A stretch of 64,000 bases of DNA from Isoetes taiwanensis (taxonomy: Eukaryota > Streptophyta > Lycopodiopsida > Isoetales > Isoetaceae), in assembly GCA_021234155.1 (NCBI GenBank), contig JAJEKV010000012.1, positions 10,260,448-10,324,447 on the forward strand, in the 5' to 3' direction. The notes below the pieces were generated by a model. The model did no database searches. It was not told the DNA's origin and saw only the letters and a list, made by a program, of their open reading frames with translations. Each line of letters begins with the position of its first letter. Within the stretch, counting starts at the first letter, position 1. A program made the position numbers and the translations under genes. Positions 58,259 to 64,000 of the stretch are shown here, piece after piece.

Positions 58259-59330
58259 TTGGTCAAGTGTGCTGGAAAACCCCATCAAAGAAGCCCAGGT
58301 GAGTTTGGTGAAATTATTGATGATTTTAGAAGGTATGCAACTATTATGACGCATAGATTGATGAAGAAAACAAATCTTACTCCATCTCAAGAACACAAAT
58401 TGAGAATACTAAATGACAAGGTAGTAGCGGATTGTGAGGTTCTCCTAGGCGAAATGCAGGTGTTTCTTGAGGAGACCTCTGATCTTCCAAATGTTTTTCC
58501 AAATGTTTCCTACAGTAATCTAAATATTATAGACAAAATAGGGAAAGGCACATTTGCATGTGTATTCAAAGCAACGTGGGAAGGATCAGATGTTGCTGTC
58601 AAAGTATTTGATGATGAAGGTCCGGATTTTCAAGGAGAACTTGAGCGTTTGAATTCCCAGGCTTTAGATTCGTCCCACATCTTAAAGCTACTGGGTCGCT
58701 CGAAAAATGAGGATGGGAAAAGCTGTCTTATTTTGGAGCTCATGGAAGATGACTTATCAGAGTTCCCTAAAACGGCCCCTTTGTCTGTAACAGACTTAGT
58801 TGAAATTATAATTCAGACAGCTAAAGGAATGCGATTCTTGCATAGCAAGAATATCGTCCACCGTGACCTGAAGCCAGAGAATATTTTGTTGAGGCAGAAA
58901 GGTAAACCAGGGAATAAAATAAACTTCATTATCTGGTGAAGGTTGCTGACTTTGGGAAAAGTAAAGGTGGATTTGGTGATTATAATTATACACCTGAAGG
59001 GAGGAGGCTTGAAAATCAACCCACTGAAGAGGGTCATAGCTTGGATCAAGGTACAGTTGAATACATGGCCCCTGAAATGCATGGCAATGACAGTGACAGT
59101 AAATATACAAGGCCTGTAGACGTGTTTAGTTTTGGAATTACCTGTAGGAATGTTTCTTCTAAGATCAAGAAGCCTATCAGTATAAGAAAATTAATTAAGC
59201 CTTTTAAGAGCAAGAGGCCTATCAGTCTAACAGAATTAATTGAGCAATCTACGCTGGTTGTTAGTTTTGTAGACAATGTCCATTATGCTGGTGTAGTGTA
59301 TGCTGGCTTAAACATAGATGTGTGATGGTA
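58259..59330 (+). pseudogene. Protein kinase (TKL-like) with frameshift and lost C-lobe
   Basis: Plant serine/threonine kinase sequence. In the first frame: IGKGTFACVFKATW (glycine loop), VAVKVF (ATP-binding Lys), SCLILELMEDD (hinge) and HSKNIVHRDLKPENILL (catalytic loop, near 58845-58890). The frame ends at a stop at 58939. The next frame continues as VKVADFGKSKG (DFG at 58948) and GTVEYMAPEMHG, then RPVDVFSFGI. So a one-base shift near 58915-58935 breaks an otherwise normal kinase. After DVFSFGI the C-lobe is replaced by unrelated basic sequence ending at a stop near 59323. Upstream, KQLESVGLYMIDIVGQV in another frame (from about 58196) may belong to an N-terminal exon. All catalytic residues are present, so decay is recent or the shift is a sequencing error. 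Confidence 0.8.
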
Positions 59331-62300
59331 TTTGGTATGATAGCTATTCAATGTTGTGGACTTGCCACAATGATGAAAGAAATGTCGAGGGTTAAAGGCC
59401 ATTCTGTATACAGACATTGCAAATGGTTGTATGTTATAATGCTATAATATAATGGTGATTGTGTTGTACTAAACATGTTTAAACACATGTAGATCCCTCA
59501 AAAGCATGGTAATGTTAACACATAAATGTACTGGTGGTTGTGTTGCATCACACATGCTTGAAAACATCACATCATTAGAAAACATGTTAATGTTAGCGTA
59601 AGGTGTCTATGGGGGCATTTAAAACATTGAATTGTCTATGGAGAAAAGCCACACACGTATAGACCCTCAAAACCAATTGCATCTATGCATTTTCCTAACC
59701 CATGACATTAAAGTGGTCTTTGAATATGCACCAAGGTGTGTCTCTACATGGATGTGTATGCATGATGTGAGGTCTTGAATATTTCATGAAATTGTAGTCG
59801 AAAGATATCCTCACAAATCAATAGTCTATCTGGATTTTGACTCTGAAATTACAAACATTTGAACATTTGAATCATGGCAATAGGAAACATGTTTATCATT
59901 TACTAACACATGGAAAGCTTTTACAAATCCAAATAAGGGGAGCTACCCTTGAGTGTCTCTCCTTTATCAATCGTGCTGCCTGGAGCAGCAGGTGGTAAGT
60001 TCACAAATGTTTCATTCAAGTTGCATTGCGTTGACATTTTGCAAGTCAGCCTCTAAACAAAGAGTGCCACATGAACTTTTTAAATTCCCATAGGGAGCCC
60101 AGAATGATGCAACCTCCCATCTCAACAGAAAAAGACTTCCCTTTAAAGCATTTCCAACAACCTCAATCCTTGTAATTAGTTCATTTTTCTAACATGACTT
60201 CTTCTCTCGTACATGGTACAGATAGGAGCACCAACTTGAAACTTCCATATAAGCAAAGATACGCAAAAACTTTTGTACATTATCAAGGCAGAGGGCAAAA
60301 GTAAAAGGGGCTTAGTAATTGGCTTCAAGATAGGAGCTTAGTAATTGGCTAAACAAATTATGTTGACCAGTTGCTTGCAAGATAGATGTAAGCCAGGTTG
60401 CAATAATTTGCATAAAAGTGCACAAAACAATATGCACAAAGAATGACATCTGTACAAATAGTAAAATACTTGCTGCATCTCATTTGGTGCCATAACGATC
60501 ATACCTTTCAGATTTCCTATCCCGGCAGAGAGCACAATCGCACCTAAACATAGCAGCAAATTCCACGAAACATGCAAGCATCAATGCTTCTCTCTATGGA
60601 CTCATAATGCTTCTCTCTATGGACTCATATACAGAGGAAGGCAATGCCTTTTTTATAACTCCATATGCATCTGCATTACAATAGTTTACCTGAGCAACAG
60701 CTGAAATTAGAAAATAACTAAATATTTTAATTATGTAAATCTCTAAGATCAGCATATCGTTGAGCTATTCTAAGCTCTGTAAAACTTGCAACTCAAAATC
60801 TGAAGAAAACCCATTTTAGAGTGATCCTGCTAATGTAAAATTGGTAATGGCAGTAAAGGTGGCTGCATTTTTGGGCCATGATCTTCATCTTTACCATCTA
60901 AAATAAGTGCATTTCACAGTGCACCCAATAGTCCAGATATCAAACTAAACATCAAAATATGCTCTGTAGAATATTTTGGATAGCCTAAAATCCAAGTACA
61001 TATATGTTCCATGAGACAATAACAGACTCTCCAGCATTCTCCTTGAGTTAGGTGCATGACTTAATTTACTTGTTTAGACATACAGTTGAAAATCATAATT
61101 ACTCAACATTAAATGGAACCCGTTGGTTGAGGTGTGGAACCTGTATGGCTAAACAAACTTATAATAATTGGCAGATAATGATACTAAGTTATTAAAGCAA
61201 GTGATCAAATACTTCAAAATGCCAAATGTGAATCAAAAAATACCTTCCTGATAAATTTTTATGCATGTCAGAGAACATGATAGGGCTTAAAAAATGGTAG
61301 AAAAAAAGTTTTGCACTTGTTTAAAAAAGAATTTACTCATTATGAATGATGCCATTTTATGAGCTCTGCATATCCTACTCCCTTCGATTCGATTTCAAAA
61401 AGGTTAAGCCTGCATCATAGGGTAGATAAACTGAAACATCTTAAGATGTTCTAATTCAAGACTGCCTCTACAAAAAACAATCCAAAACAAATTACACAAT
61501 CAGCCAAAAAATTATGCTCTCCCATATAGCTTATTATCAGTTACAAAGAGAAAATAAAGAGGGCAATTATTTAATACCTGTACTCCAGAATTTGGCTTCT
61601 CGGAGGATCATGCCATTTGCAGATTTGAGTTGCTTTACCAATCAATACATTACTTGCCTTTTTCTATTTTCATTTACTCCATCTGCATATGTAAAGCCAT
61701 ATACGGACATTTTATCATTGTTATTAGCAATGAACATGTCAATCCAACATCAGGCATATAAGGTCCTCAATGCCAGCTTGTGAAACTTCAGTGATCTACA
61801 TACAATGCATTTGGAGCCAGTTTATCCAAGAAGTGAAAACATCAACATGAGACAGCTCAAGGTCTTGCAATACTTACACAATCATGGAGCAAATCCAAGC
61901 TGCGCACATGTAGGATGTAATTATTTTTAAGAGATATTTATGTTATCAAGGTATCCATGCCTCCATCAATGCTTGTAATGCATTTATAAAATATATATCT
62001 CATAAATGGACTTCTCATCCTTCTCATCCTTCAACTGTTAAAGAAGCAATGACATTCATAAGCATTTTTCACATCTGTGAGGAAGCGGGAAATGAAAAAA
62101 AAATATAAAAATAAGAGCTGATGTCGGTGGAAATACCTACTGCTGAGTCTACAACTGAAATCAAAGGCATACCTTCCTTCAACAAACTTGTTGCTTCTGT
62201 GTACTTCCGTTACATTTTTATAAAGGACGGTCATGCTTGTTTGCTTCCAGATCCGCTTCTTATTTGAACCGTCAACTGCCATCATCATCGAGATAATCTC

Positions 62301-62436
62301 CACTGGCGTTTCACATAAACCCTAATGCTGTTGTAAGAAATACGAAAAATAATAAACCCTAACTCATGCAAACTAATGCAGCATAACATCTATGCAACCA
62401 ACTTATCGAAACAAAAGCAGTAAGCATCCGGCTTAC
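59331..62436. other. No gene seen
   Basis: Short frames only. A minus-strand stretch at 62170-62300 (IWKQTSMTVLYKNVTEVHRS) ends in a donor-like AG/GTATGC and might be an exon of an unrecognised gene. It does not match biotin carboxylase. Confidence 0.4.
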
Positions 62437-62691
62437 CTTTTCTAAAAGAGGATCGCATGTGGGTGGAACATAGTCTAAATAGATATGACTGTCCATCCTT
62501 ACAAATGGTCCTCCTGGAGGAGATAACCAGTAATGCCACATGTGTTAATTATTTATGTACATGACATAAAGATACGGCAAGACGTGTTTACATTCTAATA
62601 AGCATAGCAATATAAATACAAACTGACCAGGACCAAAACGAAATCCTTGGATTGGATCCTCTGCATTTATCCGGCATTCTATCACCATTCT
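62437..62691 (-). pseudogene. Plastid biotin carboxylase fragment (two exons, decayed)
   Basis: Biotin carboxylase carries out the first half-reaction of acetyl-CoA carboxylase in plastid fatty-acid synthesis. Minus-strand exon 62628-62691 (acceptor AACAG, donor GTCAGT) reads RMVIECRINAEDPIQGFRFG, the conserved ECRINAEDP block. The second piece, 62437-62536, reads ITGYL and then, after a one-base loss, PPGGPFVRMDSHIYLDYVPP. It ends at a good donor (GTAAGC). The second piece also lacks an AG acceptor. The preceding ATP-grasp exons and the following C-terminal exon were not found. It is a broken partial copy. Confidence 0.75.
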
Positions 62692-63197
62692 CTGTTTGGC
62701 AGTTTGCAAAACCCGGGTTGTGAAGATTGTAAGCACATGTCTGATAGGCAAGGTTTCAATCACCCGTCTGCAGAGGATGCCATAAAATTTAGAGATGATG
62801 GCAAACAAAGGAGTCAGAGAATTATATTGCAACCTCCTTTCTTCTAGAAGCCTAAAACAGAAGGATCGATTTCAAACGTCTAAGCTTACTCACCTGCCTA
62901 ACCATACCTTCATGTTTGTTTGCCAACTTAGCGAAACAAATTCTGTCCATAGCTACGCAACAGAAGCCCAAGCCATTTAAATCCATTATTTCTGCTGCAC
63001 AACTCCACATATGTCCAGACGAAGCAAGAACCATTGAATATAAAGGCTAGAGGAGGAGAAAACATCAAAAAATGGCTCTTCTAGCTTCACGAAGCTTCAC
63101 TGCAACAAACCATAAACGTCATATGCATGCTGCTCCTAGGCACAACGGAATTGATAACGAGGAGTAGATATGTCTTATCTAGACAAAAGCAAGTACC

Positions 63198-63338
63198 AAC
63201 TTGCCCCACTATTTTTTGTTCGCAGGTACCTGAACCTCTAATCTTTCTGATTCCCGACCAGCATGGAGGTGGAGCGAACCGATCTCCGTGATGAAAAAAA
63301 GGGTTTACGGCCAACCCAGATCAGAATTTAATAATATA
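63198..63338 (+). repeat. Segment duplicated at 56405-56559 (right copy, no Helitron)
   Basis: Nearly identical to 56405-56559 but lacks 14 bases there. It runs on uninterrupted as TGCTATAATT where the left copy enters the Helitron. It contains an acceptor-like TTTTTTGTTCGCAG. Confidence 0.9.
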
Positions 63339-63653
63339 TGCTATAATTATACCCGACTGGAGCTATTTTTGAAAAAGATTTTAATAAAAGACGATGCTAA
63401 ATTATTTTGAATCTCCTATGGCTCTAAAAAAAGGGTGAGGCTAAAATTATTTTGGATCTATATGGCTCTAGGAATTCCTTTTCTTTTGACGATTCTAGAG
63501 CGTTCTTCTTTTCTCATGATTTCAGGCGTAATGCTATCTTCTTAGGTGAGGCGCTGGGATGTATGATGGCCTTCTCTCAATTATATTGTAATTTAATCTA
63601 TTTTGTTTATCTTTACGCAAGATTGAGTTGTAACATTGTTTTATGTTGTTCAG

Positions 63654-64000
63654 GATGGAAAAGAATGAAAAGAATGACGCAACGACTATCAAAAATGGAG
63701 ACGCAAAGTGATGAAGTGGTTCCATGCCCACGTTGCTATTCCATCAATACACACTTTTGTTATTTCAATAATAAAAAGAAGACTCAACCAAGATATAAAT
63801 GTAACAGTTGTCACAAAAAATTCACAAATGGAGGCATATGTAGGGATCTGCAACGCAAGAAAAAGGAGAACTTACAGGCTCCCCAGACTGTGCAACCGAC
63901 TGAGGCTCGTAATCTCTTGAGTAAGAGAAAAAATGCACATAATCTAGATTTGGGCAATCGTGCACAGGATAATTTGAAGGAAATTCGCCATGATCTCAAC
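63654..64000 (+). CDS. Dof zinc-finger transcription factor, 5' part of exon, runs off the window
   Basis: Plant-specific DNA-binding protein; Dof fingers bind AAAG cores. An acceptor (TTATGTTGTTCAG, ending 63653) starts an exon whose frame has ATG at 63665, 63674 and 63695 and stays open to the window end. From 63695 it reads METQSDEVVPCPRCYSINTH, then FCYFNNKKKTQPRYKCNSCH and KKFTNGGICRDLQRKKK. The four cysteines have exact Dof spacing, C-x2-C-x21-C-x2-C, with the CPRC, FCYxNN and QPR hallmarks and the TxGG turn. It differs from typical Dof proteins in having KKFT for RYWT and DLQRKKK for NVPVGGG. The following region is basic and then hydrophilic. The upstream exon is not identified. The divergent second half of the finger suggests an unusual subfamily or relaxed constraint. 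Confidence 0.88.

Noticed and set aside
60338-60577. Hydrophobic minus-strand frame
   Set aside because: It is short, has no homologue that I recognise, and its splice signals are not convincing.

Overview
This window is nuclear DNA of a land plant, most probably a large-genome vascular plant such as a fern. The evidence is a plant-type UNC-13 homologue (PATROL1) with 26 coding exons, a Dof zinc-finger gene, an FBS-like F-box gene, PLS-class PPR sequence, and fragments of SSU72 and of a plastid biotin carboxylase. All of these sit in a dense bed of LINEs, a TRIM, a Helitron and MITE-like repeats. The fern assignment rests mainly on the style of the PPR sequence and is an inference. No tRNA, rRNA or CRISPR was recognised.

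Bases 1-16785 are one nest of transposons. The outermost layer is an L1-type LINE: endonuclease half at 1259-2875, reverse-transcriptase half at 13931-16785. A 454-bp TRIM sits in its linker (2254-2707, 5-bp target duplication). A second, unrelated LINE family (called type B here) splits it, occupying 2876-13922 with the 8-bp target duplication TCACAGAT. Type B is itself split by a minus-strand relative (about 3803-5870) and by a 6.9-kb insertion (6918-13841) with a 15-bp target duplication. That insertion holds an L1 3' end, two near-identical 2.8-kb units each followed by an A-run, and an 874-bp piece with a weak transposase-like reading frame between the units.

Bases 16900-25080 hold three copies of an undescribed-looking repeat. 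Each has a conserved head of about 0.5 kb and a long tail of GAATCT-containing units at a period of about 10 bp. The F-box gene (19.1-20.2 kb) lies between copies 1 and 2, and copies 2 and 3 form a 995-bp-period tandem. Bases 25630-35322 carry the one clearly intact gene, the PATROL1 homologue. It can be spliced by eye into 1115 codons without a frame break; its first coding exon is only 8 nt and one intron is GC-AG.

Bases 36.4-39.3 kb hold a decayed PPR gene with an internal 610-bp duplication. Bases 41078-44968 are bounded by 24-bp perfect inverted repeats and contain an 18-bp perfect palindrome in many copies near both ends, which looks like a non-autonomous DNA transposon. Two minus-strand LINE fragments (45.96-46.43 and 46.85-48.83 kb), a long-arm MITE (49734-50196), an SSU72 exon inside a local duplication, simple repeats and a heat-shock-element-like repeat follow. 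Bases 54.4-63.3 kb contain an LRR fragment, a Helitron terminus with a helicase remnant, a frameshifted protein kinase and a decayed biotin carboxylase fragment. The window closes inside a divergent Dof gene that runs off the right edge.

Only the PATROL1, Dof and F-box loci look like candidates for working genes. They are unrelated functionally (membrane traffic, transcription, ubiquitin ligation) and do not form a pathway.
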